The notes under the pieces were generated by a model. That model was not told the origin of the DNA and did no database searches. It saw nothing but the letters and a program-made list of their open reading frames with translations. The position numbers and the translations under genes are program-made. From Novosphingobium profundi (GTDB lineage Bacteria; Pseudomonadota; Alphaproteobacteria; Sphingomonadales; Sphingomonadaceae), in contig NZ_JAIVLF010000004.1 of NCBI RefSeq assembly GCF_020524485.1, positions 496,001 to 560,000 on the forward strand: a DNA stretch of 64,000 bases, written 5' to 3'. Every line of letters begins with the position of its first letter. Position 1 is the stretch's first letter. Of this stretch, positions 9,766-20,059 are shown piece by piece.

Positions 9766-11202
9766 ATGAACCTTACACACCCCTTTCGTGACGCCGACGG
9801 GGACAAACTGCGCGAAGAGTGCGGTGTCTTTGGCGTAATCGGAGCACAGGACGCGGCGAACATCACCGCCGCCGGTCTCCACTCCCTTCAGCATCGCGGC
9901 CAGGAGGCGGTGGGCATCACCTGCTTCTCAGGCAGCGATTTCCGGTCGCATCGCGGACTTGGCCACGTGGCCCAGGTCTTCGACAACGACACTCTTGAAA
10001 CGCTTCCGGGCGCGATGGCCTCGGGCCACGTGCGCTACTCGACCACCGGCGGTTCGGGCCTGCGCAACGTGCAGCCGCTCTACGCGGATCTGGCCGCAGG
10101 CGGCTTCTCGATCGCGCACAACGGCAACATCTCCAACGCGATGACGCTCAAGCGCGACCTCGTGATGAAGGGCTCGATCTTCCAGTCGACCTCCGACACC
10201 GAGGTGATCATCCACCTAGTCGCGACGAGCCGCTACCCCACCCTTCTCGACAAGTTCATCGATGCCCTGCGCATGGTCGAAGGCGGCTACGCCCTCATCT
10301 GCATGACCAACGAGGGCATGATGGCCTGCCGCGACCCGCTGGGCATCCGCCCGCTGGTGATGGGCCGCATCGGCGATGCCATCGTCTTTGCCTCCGAAAC
10401 GGTGGCTTTCGACGTGATCGGCGCCGAATTCATCCGCGCGGTCGAGCCGGGCGAGCTGGTCCAGGTGGACTTCAAGGGCACGATCTCGAGCCACCGTCCC
10501 TTCGGCAGCCCCTCCCCGCGCCCCTGCATCTTCGAGCACGTCTACTTCAGCCGTCCCGACTCGGTGATGGACGGGATCTCGGTCTACCAGGCGCGCAAGC
10601 AGATCGGCATGGAGCTCGCCAAGGAATCGCCCGCCAACGCGGACGTCGTCATTCCCGTGCCCGACAGCGGCGTTCCCGCCGCGATCGGCTACGCGCAGGA
10701 ATCGGGCATTCCCTTCGAGCTGGGCATCATTCGCTCGCACTACGTCGGGCGCACCTTCATCCAGCCCGGCGACGCGGCACGCCATTCGAGCGTGAAGCGC
10801 AAGCACAACGCCAACCGCGCCATCGTGGAAGGCAAGCGCATCATCCTCATCGACGATTCGATCGTGCGCGGCACGACCTCGATGAAGATTGTCGAAATGA
10901 TGCGCGATGCAGGCGCGGCCGAAGTGCACATGCGCATCGCCAGCCCGCCCACGCAGCACTCGTGCTTCTACGGCGTCGACACGCCCGAGCGTTCGAAGCT
11001 GCTCGCCGCCAAGATGGACACCCAGGCCATGGCCGACTTCATCAAGGCCGACAGCCTCGCCTTCGTCACCATCGACGGCCTGTATCGCGCGGTGGGTGAG
11101 CCCAAGCGCGCCAAGAAGTGCCCGCAGTTCTGCGATGCCTGCTTCACCGGCGACTACCCGACCCGTCTCACCGACTTCGAGACCGCGGGCAGCCGGGCAT
11201 GA
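9766..11202 (+). CDS. purF: Amidophosphoribosyltransferase
   Basis: Encodes 478 residues. It catalyses the first step of de novo purine synthesis (PRPP plus glutamine to phosphoribosylamine). The N-terminal class II glutamine amidotransferase domain has the nucleophile Cys19 in REECGVFGVIG, preceded by an 18-residue propeptide that must be removed, and the C-terminal phosphoribosyltransferase domain has the PRPP loop IILIDDSIVRGTTS near residue 362. The ATG at 9766 gives a propeptide of the usual length; the frame is open further upstream but looks non-coding. The stop codon overlaps the next start (ATGA), coupling it to the SDR gene. guaB, further down the window, acts later in the same pathway. 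Confidence 0.97.
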   Translation: MNLTHPFRDADGDKLREECGVFGVIGAQDAANITAAGLHSLQHRGQEAVGITCFSGSDFRSHRGLGHVAQVFDNDTLETLPGAMASGHVRYSTTGGSGLRNVQPLYADLAAGGFSIAHNGNISNAMTLKRDLVMKGSIFQSTSDTEVIIHLVATSRYPTLLDKFIDALRMVEGGYALICMTNEGMMACRDPLGIRPLVMGRIGDAIVFASETVAFDVIGAEFIRAVEPGELVQVDFKGTISSHRPFGSPSPRPCIFEHVYFSRPDSVMDGISVYQARKQIGMELAKESPANADVVIPVPDSGVPAAIGYAQESGIPFELGIIRSHYVGRTFIQPGDAARHSSVKRKHNANRAIVEGKRIILIDDSIVRGTTSMKIVEMMRDAGAAEVHMRIASPPTQHSCFYGVDTPERSKLLAAKMDTQAMADFIKADSLAFVTIDGLYRAVGEPKRAKKCPQFCDACFTGDYPTRLTDFETAGSRA

Positions 11203-11927
11203 GCGCGGCCCCGGCGACGACGTTCGAGGGCCAGATCGCCCTGGTGACCGGCGCCAGCCGAGGCATCGGGGCGGCCACCGCCAAGGCGCTCGCGGCCGCG
11301 GGCGCCCACGTGGTGCTCACGGGCCGTGACACCAAGGCGCTGGAAACGGTCGAGGAAGCGATCTTCGAGGCTGGCGGGTCGGCGACCATCGCCCCTGTCG
11401 ACCTCGTCGAGCCCGACGGCATCGCGCGCCTCGCCACGGCCGTTTCGCAGCGCTGGGGCAAGCTCGACATTCTCGTCATCAACGCGGCGATCCTGCCCGA
11501 GCTGACGAGCGTCGCCGACATCGACCAGCGCGTCTTCAACAAGGCGCTGACGACCAACGTACTCGCCTCGCAGGCGCTTATCGCCAACTTCGATCCGCTC
11601 CTGCGCAAGAGCCCGAACGCGCGCGTCATCGGCATGACGACGACCGTCGCGGGCGCTCCGCGCGCCTTCTGGGGCGCCTATGGAGCCACCAAGGCCGCGC
11701 TCGAAGTTCTTCTGGACTGCTACGCCCAGGAAACCGAAAAAACCTCGAAGATCCGCGTCGCCATCGTTAACCCTGGGGCGACCCGCACGGCGATGCGCGC
11801 ACGCGCCTATCCGGGCGAGGATCCCGCGACAGTCAAGACCCCCGAGACCGTCGCCGAACGCATGGTAGAGCTCCTTACCGAGCCCTTCCCCAGCGGACAT
11901 CGCGAATTTCTTAACCAATCGAAGTAA
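11199..11927 (+). CDS. SDR family oxidoreductase
   Basis: Encodes 242 residues of a classical short-chain dehydrogenase/reductase. The nucleotide-binding TGASRGIG motif is at about residue 19, the NAAI motif near 95 and the active-site YGATK near 160. The residue 13 positions before the catalytic Tyr, normally Ser, appears to be Thr in the MTTTVAG segment, which could still support proton relay. Its substrate cannot be told from the sequence. The start overlaps the purF stop by 4 bases, so it is co-translated with purF, a pairing I recall in sphingomonads without a known metabolic reason. Confidence 0.88.
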   Translation: MSAAPATTFEGQIALVTGASRGIGAATAKALAAAGAHVVLTGRDTKALETVEEAIFEAGGSATIAPVDLVEPDGIARLATAVSQRWGKLDILVINAAILPELTSVADIDQRVFNKALTTNVLASQALIANFDPLLRKSPNARVIGMTTTVAGAPRAFWGAYGATKAALEVLLDCYAQETEKTSKIRVAIVNPGATRTAMRARAYPGEDPATVKTPETVAERMVELLTEPFPSGHREFLNQSK

Positions 11928-12022
11928 TCTGCGGTAAACTGCTTTCTGACAGCAAAGGCTCTTTCCACGCGGCCGATTCCGGCCGTGGTCGGCAATGCAT
12001 TCAGGCGCAGGGACCCCTAATC

Positions 12023-12376
12023 ATGGCCAGCACCGGCAAGCAGTTGTACGAGAACGCGGCGCAGGAAGATCGCAGCGCGCCGCGCGAGCGCATCTCCATT
12101 CCCGCCTCTCTGCGCGCATCGGGCGGCAAGGGCTACCAGACCGTCGTGCGCGACCTTTCGATGTCGGGCTTTTCGGCCATGGCGATGAGCCGCATCCACC
12201 CCGGCACCTACTGCTGGCTCACCCTGCCCGGCATGGAATCGATGGCCGCCAAGGTCATCTGGTGGGACGAGGGCATGGTCGGCTGCGCCTTTGAAAACCT
12301 CATCGCCCCGATCATCTACGAAGACCTCATGGTGCGCTGGCGCCTGAAGGGCTGGCTCGGCAAGAGCGAAGGCTGA
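12023..12376 (+). CDS. PilZ domain protein, likely c-di-GMP binding
   Basis: Encodes 117 residues, essentially one PilZ domain. Both c-di-GMP binding motifs are visible: RxxxR in RSAPRER near residue 19 and DxSxxG in DLSMSGFSA near residue 45, followed by the typical 'V.WWDEGMVGCAFE' core strand. It is cytoplasmic and has no fused effector domain, so it probably acts by binding a partner when c-di-GMP is high. A membrane diguanylate cyclase lies about 6 kb away, but there is no operon link. It is a single-gene unit, convergent with the photolyase gene and separated from it by a repeat element. Confidence 0.85.
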   Translation: MASTGKQLYENAAQEDRSAPRERISIPASLRASGGKGYQTVVRDLSMSGFSAMAMSRIHPGTYCWLTLPGMESMAAKVIWWDEGMVGCAFENLIAPIIYEDLMVRWRLKGWLGKSEG

Positions 12377-12395
12377 ACCGGCCAGCCAGAAAAGC

Positions 12396-12490
12396 GCCAC
12401 CTCGCCTGTCTTTACAAGCGCCGCACGCTTGGCGCGAGGCAGACAGTTCGGGAGCCCGAGGGCAATGGCCCTCGGAACAATGTTCTTCTT
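12396..12490 (-). repeat. Dispersed palindromic element, copy R1 (partial: hairpin 1 and decayed hairpin 2)
   Basis: Hairpin 1 is perfect: CCGAGGGC and GCCCTCGG around AATG at 12456-12475. Read on the minus strand it starts 16 bases after the photolyase stop and is followed by GGCTCCCGAACTGTC, then a decayed second palindrome near 12396-12440. The third hairpin is missing. The left end GGAAGAAGAACATTG matches the reversed right end of copy R3. Confidence 0.75.
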
Positions 12491-12491
12491 C

Positions 12492-13868
12492 CTACTCCCC
12501 CTTGAACCTCTCCCACGCCCCCAGCGCGCGTTCGCGCCCCGCGCGGTGCTCGATCAGCCTTTGCGGATAGCCTCTGGGGCGCGCCATCGGTGAGGGATCG
12601 TGGATATCGCCTGCGGGCAGATCGGCCAGTTCGGGCACCCACTGCCGGATATAGCCCGCGGCATCGAACTTCTCCGACTGGCTGAGCGGCGCCATGATCC
12701 GCACGAACATGTTCGAATCGACGCCCGAGCCCGCGTTCCACTGCCAATTGACCGCGTTCGAGGCGTAGTCCGCATCCACCAGCGTGTCCCAGAACCACTT
12801 TTCGCCCTCGCGCCAGTCGATCAGCAGGTGCTTGATGAGGAAGCTCGCCGTAATCATGCGCACGCGGTTGTGCATCCAGCCGGTGTGCCACAGCTCGCGC
12901 ATTCCGGCATCGACGATGGGATAGCCGGTGCGTCCCTGCTGCCAGGCCTCAAGGTCCTCCTCGGCCTGCGCGCCGCTGCGCCAGGGGAAATCGTCGAAGC
13001 CCTCGCGCGCGGAGGTCCCGCCATAGTCAGGGAACTGCAGGATCACGTTCTGCGCGTAGTCGCGCCAGCCGATCTCGCTAAGGAACGTCGCCACCGAGCC
13101 GCCCGCCGACGACGTCGCGTGCCACACCTGTGCGGGGGATATCTCGCCGAAATGCAGATGGGGGGACAGGAACGAGGTCCCGTTTCGCGCAGGCAGGTTG
13201 CGCTGCCCTTCGTAGCGCGAGGCTTTCTCGGCAAAGGTCTTCAAGCGCGCCTTCGCGCCCTCCTCGCCCGGCGTCCAGAAATCGCGCAAGCCCCCCGCCC
13301 AGTCGGGCTTCGTCGGCAGCAGGCCCCAGTCGTCCAGCGCCTCGCTTTCAGGCCAGCTTTCGGGCGCGGCGATGGTGTGCGGGCGATAGAGCGGATCGGG
13401 CGGCGGCAGGCGTTCGTGCAGCGCGCGCCAGAAAGGTGTGAAAATCTTGTAGGGCTGGCCCGCGCCCGTCGTCACCGATCCGGGCGGCGCCAGGTAGTTG
13501 CCGTGATGAAGATGCAACGTCAGCGCCTTGCCCACCGCCTTCTCGGCGTTGCGCCACCAGGGCTCGTAGTGGCGCAGCGCATGGACCTCGCTCGCCCCCA
13601 CCTCCTTCGCCAGAGCGGGGAGCACCTCCTCGCACCTCCCCCGGCGCAGGATCAGGCGCGAGCCCTTCTCTTCCAGTGCCGCAGACAGGCTTTCCAGCGA
13701 ATGGTGCAGCCACCAGCGCGAGGCCCCGCCCATGGCGCGGTGCTTTGCCGTCTCGTCGTCCAGGACATAGACGGGGACGACCGGCCCCTTCGCGGCGGCC
13801 TCGACCAGCGCGGCCTGGTCGGAAAGACGAAGATCCCGGCGGAACCAAACGATTACAGGTGAACTCAT
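12492..13868 (-). CDS. phrB: Deoxyribodipyrimidine photolyase (cryptochrome/photolyase family)
   Basis: Encodes 458 residues. The N-terminal alpha/beta photolyase domain (VIVWFRRDLRLSDQAAL, about 1-130) binds the antenna cofactor; the C-terminal FAD-binding domain carries the conserved TGYPIVDAGMRELWHTGWMHNRVRM and WNAGSGVDSNMFVRIM segments and ends in the class I hallmark MARPRGYPQRLIEHRAGRERAL. Length and motifs fit a class I CPD photolyase that repairs UV dimers with blue light. It is monocistronic, divergent from the PAP2 gene at 13910, and repeat copy R1 begins 16 bases after its stop. Confidence 0.94.
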   Translation of the reverse strand: MSSPVIVWFRRDLRLSDQAALVEAAAKGPVVPVYVLDDETAKHRAMGGASRWWLHHSLESLSAALEEKGSRLILRRGRCEEVLPALAKEVGASEVHALRHYEPWWRNAEKAVGKALTLHLHHGNYLAPPGSVTTGAGQPYKIFTPFWRALHERLPPPDPLYRPHTIAAPESWPESEALDDWGLLPTKPDWAGGLRDFWTPGEEGAKARLKTFAEKASRYEGQRNLPARNGTSFLSPHLHFGEISPAQVWHATSSAGGSVATFLSEIGWRDYAQNVILQFPDYGGTSAREGFDDFPWRSGAQAEEDLEAWQQGRTGYPIVDAGMRELWHTGWMHNRVRMITASFLIKHLLIDWREGEKWFWDTLVDADYASNAVNWQWNAGSGVDSNMFVRIMAPLSQSEKFDAAGYIRQWVPELADLPAGDIHDPSPMARPRGYPQRLIEHRAGRERALGAWERFKGE

Positions 13869-13909
13869 GGCTTGCGCAACGCCTCCCTATGCGCTGCGTT
13901 CCCTAGACC

Positions 13910-14641
13910 ATGATTCTTTCCGAGCAAACATCCCGCCCCGCGCTTCACAGCCATCCGATCAGCCGTCGCAAGGCCCTGATCGTGGCCATTTTTGCCTGGA
14001 CGGGTTTTGCACTTCTGGCCTGGGCGGTGCTGACCGGCCACACCGCCACGATCGACCGTACCGCCCTGCTGTTCTGGCGCGACGGAGACCTGCGCCCGAT
14101 CGGCCCTGTCCGCCTGCTTGAAGTGGTGCGCGACATCACGGCGCTGGGCGGCGTGCTCTTGCGTAATCTCTTCGCGCTCGCCGCCATCGTCGCGCTCGTC
14201 TTCCTGGGGCACCGCCGCGCGGCGAGCCTCCTGGGCCTGACCGTCGTGCTGGGCTGGGTGGTCGAAGTCGCAATCAAGCTGCTTGTCGGACGCCCGCGCC
14301 CGGAGATCACGCTGCATCTGACCGAAGCGGGCGGCTCGAGCTTTCCGAGCGGGCACAGCTTCAATTCGGCCGTGGTCTTCCTCGCCATCGCGCTCGCCTT
14401 TGCAGGCTTCAGTTCGCGCGAGCGGGTGCGCGTGACGATCCTGGGCGGTGCGCTGGCGACCAGCCTGATGGTGGCCTGGAGCCGCGTCTGGCTGGGTGTT
14501 CACTGGCCCGCCGATGCGCTGGCCGGGTGGCTGGGCGGGACGGCCTGGGCCTTCTCGGCCGCCGCCCTCCTCGGCCCGGCCGCGCGCCTCACCGCGGCGA
14601 AGAGCGAGCGCTTCAGCGGCCCGAGCAGCGCCCTTCACTGA
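13910..14641 (+). CDS. PAP2-type phosphatase, membrane
   Basis: Encodes 243 residues of a phosphatidic acid phosphatase type 2 membrane enzyme. The three phosphatase motifs are all present: KLLVGRPRP near 122, FPSGHSFNS near 145 and SRVWLGVHWPADALAGW near 190, giving the catalytic His pair and Asp. Five to six hydrophobic segments place the active site at the periplasmic face. Likely substrates are undecaprenyl pyrophosphate or phospholipid phosphates, which the sequence cannot separate. Its 3' end overlaps the end of the convergent gene at 14613 by 29 bases. Confidence 0.9.
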   Translation: MILSEQTSRPALHSHPISRRKALIVAIFAWTGFALLAWAVLTGHTATIDRTALLFWRDGDLRPIGPVRLLEVVRDITALGGVLLRNLFALAAIVALVFLGHRRAASLLGLTVVLGWVVEVAIKLLVGRPRPEITLHLTEAGGSSFPSGHSFNSAVVFLAIALAFAGFSSRERVRVTILGGALATSLMVAWSRVWLGVHWPADALAGWLGGTAWAFSAAALLGPAARLTAAKSERFSGPSSALH

Positions 14642-15590
14642 CAGGTAAATCCACCTCGACCCGGAAGCCATCCGCGAACCCACCGCGCGCATAGCGGCCG
14701 TCTCCCACCGTGACCGTCTCGATGCAGCCCTCGCGCGATATGCGGGCGAAGGGCATCTGTGACCAGTCGAGAAAATCGCGCAGTTCGGCCGACGCTTCGA
14801 TGGCCCGGCGAACCTCGGGCCGCGCCATGTTGTCGGGTTCGGGGGCCTGAACCTTGCGGAGCACGCCGGGATCGGCCAGCGGATCGTAGCGGCCATAGCC
14901 CAGCGCGCCGTTCTCCCGCCACACCACCTCGCGCTGCCAGAAGGCAAGCGGCCCGGGGCTGGCAAAGACCCGGTCGGGATGGGCATGGGGCGGCGCCTTG
15001 CGCAGCGCCGCGCCCGCCATCTGCGAAATCCCGATGTTGGCGCCGATGAACAGGACGACGCCTGCAAGGCCTGCAATGGCCGCCTTGCCCGGGAAGGCCG
15101 CGCCTGCCTTCGTCTTGCGCCAGGCAAGGAAAATCCCGCCCCCCAGCATCGCCAGCAGCCAGGGCGAGACGATGAACAGCCCATCGGTGTGGAACCAGCG
15201 CGTGCTGGTGGGGGACAGAAGCTGCACCGCGTACGTATTCTGAAGATCGAGCAAGGGATGGGTCAGCGCGCCCAGATAGCACAACGTCAGAAGCCACCAG
15301 GGCCGCATCTCCAGTCCGCTGGCAAAAGTTGCGCCGCGCTTCACCTGCCAGCGATCAAGCAGCCACAGGAGCCCTGCGAGCAACGGGGGCATCACCAGCA
15401 CCCCGCCGACGAGGCCATGGGTGAAACCCCGGTGCATCGCCAGCGGCGCCCAGGGCGCCCAACCGAAGAACACATCGATATCGGGCATGTTTGCCGCCAG
15501 CACGCAGGCTGCAAGGCCCTTGCGCGTACGCCGCTTGAGGCCGGTTTCCGCGAGCGCCCAGCCGGTCAGGCTGTGGGTAATGTTATCCAT
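14613..15590 (-). CDS. YdjM-like membrane-bound metal-dependent hydrolase (DUF457)
   Basis: Encodes 325 residues. The N-terminal half has MDNITHSLTGWALAETGL, MPDIDVFFG, HRGFTHGL and ALTHPLLDLQNTY, the His/Asp pattern of the YdjM/YfhO-like membrane hydrolases of unknown substrate; four transmembrane helices lie between about 60 and 190. The C-terminal part (about 195-325) is soluble. E. coli YdjM is LexA-regulated, but I see no GTTC-N7-GTTC box upstream here. It overlaps the convergent PAP2 gene and is divergent from rppH. Confidence 0.85.
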   Translation of the reverse strand: MDNITHSLTGWALAETGLKRRTRKGLAACVLAANMPDIDVFFGWAPWAPLAMHRGFTHGLVGGVLVMPPLLAGLLWLLDRWQVKRGATFASGLEMRPWWLLTLCYLGALTHPLLDLQNTYAVQLLSPTSTRWFHTDGLFIVSPWLLAMLGGGIFLAWRKTKAGAAFPGKAAIAGLAGVVLFIGANIGISQMAGAALRKAPPHAHPDRVFASPGPLAFWQREVVWRENGALGYGRYDPLADPGVLRKVQAPEPDNMARPEVRRAIEASAELRDFLDWSQMPFARISREGCIETVTVGDGRYARGGFADGFRVEVDLPVSEGRCSGR

Positions 15591-15866
15591 TTTTTCCCGT
15601 ATCTTGAGCGAGGTTTAGCGCCGTGTATCGCGGCACACAGCCGCGCTGGCAAGGGTCGAGCGAGCAACGCGCAAGAGCCTTGAAGGTGCCTGACCTTCCC
15701 GTGTCCGAAGGTCGACTTGCACGAAAGACACGACGGAAATCGGCAAATCAGGCTGGCAAATCGGGGGCGCATGGGCCATCTTGAAATCGATGCCTGCCGC
15801 GCTTTCCTTCTCCCGGATTTCCTGCCACGCGGGCTCTCATTCAATTTACCGGAATTTATCCAGGCA

Positions 15867-16349
15867 ATGACCGATTACGCGAATCTTCCTTACCGCCCCT
15901 GCGTCGGGGTGATGCTTGTCAATGCCGACGGCAAAGTCTTCGTCGGCAAGCGAATCGACACCAAGGAGGGCAATTTCTGGCAAATGCCGCAGGGCGGCGT
16001 GGACGACGGCGAGGACCTCAAGGACGCCGCGCTTCGCGAGCTGTTCGAGGAAACCGGCGTGCCCGCCGACAAGGCGGTCATCCTCACGCGCACCAAGGAC
16101 GAACTGCTCTACGACCTGCCCGACGAACTGCTGGGCAAGCTGTGGAAGGGCCAGTTCCGTGGGCAGCGCCAGCACTGGTTCCTCGCCCGCTTCGAAGGCT
16201 GCGATGAGGACATCGACCTCAACGCACACGAACCGGCCGAATTCTGTGACTGGAAGTGGGTCGACGGCGACGATCTTCCCGAGCTCATCGTGCCCTTCAA
16301 GAAGCGCGTCTACCGCTCGGTGCTGGAGGAATTCCGCGCGCTGATCTGA
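15867..16349 (+). CDS. rppH: RNA pyrophosphohydrolase RppH
   Basis: Encodes 160 residues, the usual RppH length. The Nudix box GGVDDGEDLKDAALRELFEETGV begins near residue 38, and the flanking RPCVGVMLVN and WQMPQGG segments are typical of RppH rather than other Nudix enzymes. It removes pyrophosphate from 5' triphosphate (or diphosphate) ends of mRNAs, triggering RNase E decay. The ATG at 15867 gives the canonical MTDYANLPYRPCVG start. It is a single-gene unit closed by a strong bidirectional terminator. Confidence 0.95.
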   Translation: MTDYANLPYRPCVGVMLVNADGKVFVGKRIDTKEGNFWQMPQGGVDDGEDLKDAALRELFEETGVPADKAVILTRTKDELLYDLPDELLGKLWKGQFRGQRQHWFLARFEGCDEDIDLNAHEPAEFCDWKWVDGDDLPELIVPFKKRVYRSVLEEFRALI

Positions 16350-16375
16350 ACCGCGTCAGATCTCCAACGACAACG

Positions 16376-16413
16376 AAAAAGCCCGCTGAACCGCAAGGTT
16401 CGGCGGGCTTTTT
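16376..16413. terminator. Bidirectional terminator of rppH and the TPR gene
   Basis: Arms GCCCGCTGAACC and GGTTCGGCGGGC are perfectly complementary around GCAA and are flanked by A5 and T5, so the hairpin works on both strands between two convergent genes. Confidence 0.92.
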
Positions 16414-16440
16414 CGTACGTCCGTTACGGCTTTAAAGCGT

Positions 16441-16965
16441 TTATTGGTTGGCGCTTTGCGTGCCCGGCGTCGTCTTGACCTCGGGCGCGCTCACGACCTT
16501 GGCGGCGTTCTCGGGCGAAGGGCCCCGGGCAATCGCCGCCGAGACGTCACGGGTCTGCGCGCAGTCGGCACCGCACAGGCTTTCCAGCCGCGCGAGACGA
16601 CGGTTCGCCTTCTCGGTCGCGCCCTTCTCGGCCAGGGCAACGCCTTCACCCGCCAGAGCGGCGAGATTGCGTGGATCGCGTTCCAGCGCAATGCGGTAGT
16701 ACCGGATCGCCTTGCCAGTAAGGCCCTTGGCGCGTTCTGCCTCCGCGAGGGCAACCAGCACGGCGACACTGCCCGGCTCAACCGCCAGCGCGGCCTCGAA
16801 GGCATCGACGGCCTGCCCCGTAGCGCCCGCTTTCAGGCTTGCCTGGCCCTGCTCCATCAACGCGCTCGCACGCGGATCGAGCACTTCGCTCGCCTCCGAA
16901 TGGAGCACGCTGGAAGAGACGGCAGCAACAAGAGAAAGGGCAACGGCAGCAGGCGTGTAACGCAT
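16441..16965 (-). CDS. Exported TPR protein
   Basis: Encodes 174 residues. The ATG at 16965 is chosen over one at 17001 because AAGGA precedes it at the right distance and it leaves a typical signal peptide (MRYTPAAVALSLVAAVSSSV) cleaved after about residue 25. The mature protein has two to three TPR repeats (about 35-105: ALMEQGQASLKAGATGQAV, then AEAERAKGLTGKAIRYYRIAL), a two-cysteine segment SLCGADCAQT and a disordered Pro/Lys tail. It is probably a periplasmic scaffold of unknown partner. It lies just downstream of the rRNA methyltransferase gene on the same strand. Confidence 0.8.
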   Translation of the reverse strand: MRYTPAAVALSLVAAVSSSVLHSEASEVLDPRASALMEQGQASLKAGATGQAVDAFEAALAVEPGSVAVLVALAEAERAKGLTGKAIRYYRIALERDPRNLAALAGEGVALAEKGATEKANRRLARLESLCGADCAQTRDVSAAIARGPSPENAAKVVSAPEVKTTPGTQSANQ

Positions 16966-17014
16966 CAAGAAGTCCTTGGCAGAGATCTGTTTCCGCGACA
17001 TGAGCGCAAGGCTA

Positions 17015-18187
17015 TCACAGCCGTTTGAAGCGCGCGACGAAAAACCCGTCGGTTCCGTCCTGGCCCGGCGAGAGGCGAAGCCCCGCCCCGCGCGGCGTTC
17101 CAGCAGGAAGCGAAATCGCCTCGGCCTGCCAGCCCGGATTGCGAGCAAGGAAGCCTTCGGCCTGGTCCGCGCCCTCGGCGTCGAGCAGCGAGCAGGTCAC
17201 GAAGACGAGCCGCCCCTCGGGCTTCACCAGGCTTGCCGCGATGTCGAGCAGACGCGCCTGCGTGGTGGCGTAGCGCAGGATCTGCTTGTCGGTGAGGCGC
17301 CAGCGGGCCTCGGGATTGCGACGCCAGGTGCCCGTGCCCGAGCACGGTGCGTCCACCAGTACCGCATCGGCGGCCCCGACCAGGCCTGAAAGCCCGGCAG
17401 GCTCCTTCCCCGGGTTCAGGAGAAGTGTTTCAATGGGAAGCGTACCTGCCCGCTCTGCGCGCGGGGCAAGGCGCGAGAGGCGCGTGCGGTCGCTGTCACA
17501 CGCCACCAGTCGTCCGGTGTTGGCCATGCTCGCGGCCAGCGCGAGGGTCTTGCCGCCGGCCCCCGCGCACAAGTCGACGATGGTCTCACCAGGCGCGGCG
17601 GCAACCACTTCGCAGGTGAGCTGCGAACCGGTGTCCTGCACCTCGATGGCGCCGCTCGCATACGCCTCGGTCGGCTCGATCCGGGTGTCGGGAGGATAGC
17701 GCCATCCGTTGACAGCCTGCGTCTTCTCCGCGCCCTCGGGCAGGTCGTCGGGCGTGCCCTTGAGCGTGTTGAGCCGGATATCGAGCGGCGCGCGGTCGAG
17801 CATGTGGGCGGCCGCCTCGGCGTCAATGCCGCTGTTCGCCAGGCGCATCATCAGCCAGTAGGGCGCCGCCCCGCGGGCCGCCACAGTCTCCTCGGGCGAG
17901 ATCGCGGCCGGTGCATGGCGCGAGCCGTCGAAGAGCTCGGCAATATCAGGATTTTCCTGCGCCACGCGCAGCATCGCGGCGCGGCCCGTTTCAGGCACTT
18001 CCCCGCAGGCGCGGATCGCCCGGTAGGTCAACTCGCGCACCGCGCGCCGATCCTTGCTGCCGGCAAAGCGGCGCGCGCGGAACCAGTCGGCGATGATGCG
18101 GTCGGCCGGCGCACCGTTGGAGCGCGCGGCCTCGATCACGAGGTCGAGGATCTCGATCGCGGCCTGAACGCGGGCGGAAGGGGTCAT
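17015..18187 (-). CDS. RsmB/NOP-family rRNA cytosine-C5 methyltransferase
   Basis: Encodes 390 residues from the ATG at 18187, which has GGAGAG six bases upstream. The N-terminal about 110 residues resemble the NusB-like part of RsmB in reduced form; the C-terminal Rossmann domain has the SAM motif DLCAGAGGKTLALAA near 235, the catalytic VDAPCSGTGTWRRNPE near 305 and the second catalytic cysteine in VTCSLL near 350. This is the arrangement of 16S rRNA m5C967 methyltransferase and its close paralogues. The start codon overlaps the stop of the small upstream gene (ATGA), so they are coupled. Confidence 0.9.
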   Translation of the reverse strand: MTPSARVQAAIEILDLVIEAARSNGAPADRIIADWFRARRFAGSKDRRAVRELTYRAIRACGEVPETGRAAMLRVAQENPDIAELFDGSRHAPAAISPEETVAARGAAPYWLMMRLANSGIDAEAAAHMLDRAPLDIRLNTLKGTPDDLPEGAEKTQAVNGWRYPPDTRIEPTEAYASGAIEVQDTGSQLTCEVVAAAPGETIVDLCAGAGGKTLALAASMANTGRLVACDSDRTRLSRLAPRAERAGTLPIETLLLNPGKEPAGLSGLVGAADAVLVDAPCSGTGTWRRNPEARWRLTDKQILRYATTQARLLDIAASLVKPEGRLVFVTCSLLDAEGADQAEGFLARNPGWQAEAISLPAGTPRGAGLRLSPGQDGTDGFFVARFKRL

Positions 18188-18411
18188 CGGGAACTCTCCT
18201 GGCCGGCCCGAAACGCCTGCCAGGCGGCCTCCATCTCGGCGCCCGGGGGCACCTGGAGACATGCGTAAGGCGCCGCCGTGCGCTGCGCGGCGGCGGCCTC
18301 ACATGCCTCGTGCGATACGAACAGGCCGGGGACGCGGCTGACCGGCGGAGCGGCAGATGCCGCTCCGGGATCGGCCAGCACCAGAAGCATCCAGGGAAGG
18401 AATTCCTCCAT
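18184..18411 (-). CDS. Small hypothetical protein coupled to the rRNA methyltransferase
   Basis: Encodes 75 residues beginning MEEFLPWMLLVLADPGAAS, a possible short signal sequence, followed by 'GLFVSHEACEAAAAQRTAAPYACLQVPPG' arranged as a small two-cysteine domain that resembles periplasmic proteins with one disulphide. No family is recognised. Reality is supported by the exact ATGA overlap with the next start and by its position 14 bases downstream of guaB on the same strand. Confidence 0.6.
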   Translation of the reverse strand: MEEFLPWMLLVLADPGAASAAPPVSRVPGLFVSHEACEAAAAQRTAAPYACLQVPPGAEMEAAWQAFRAGQESSR

Positions 18412-18425
18412 TCCCGGCCTCCGGC

Positions 18426-19946
<1,521 letters not shown>

Positions 19947-20059
19947 CTAGTGGGCAGATGCGCTTCTTGTGCCTCGCTGGTGCACAAAAACGCGTTTTTC
20001 TGACCAAACAGCAATTTGGACACATGTCCTGGCGGGTCAGCGCGGCCTTGCGCCGAGTT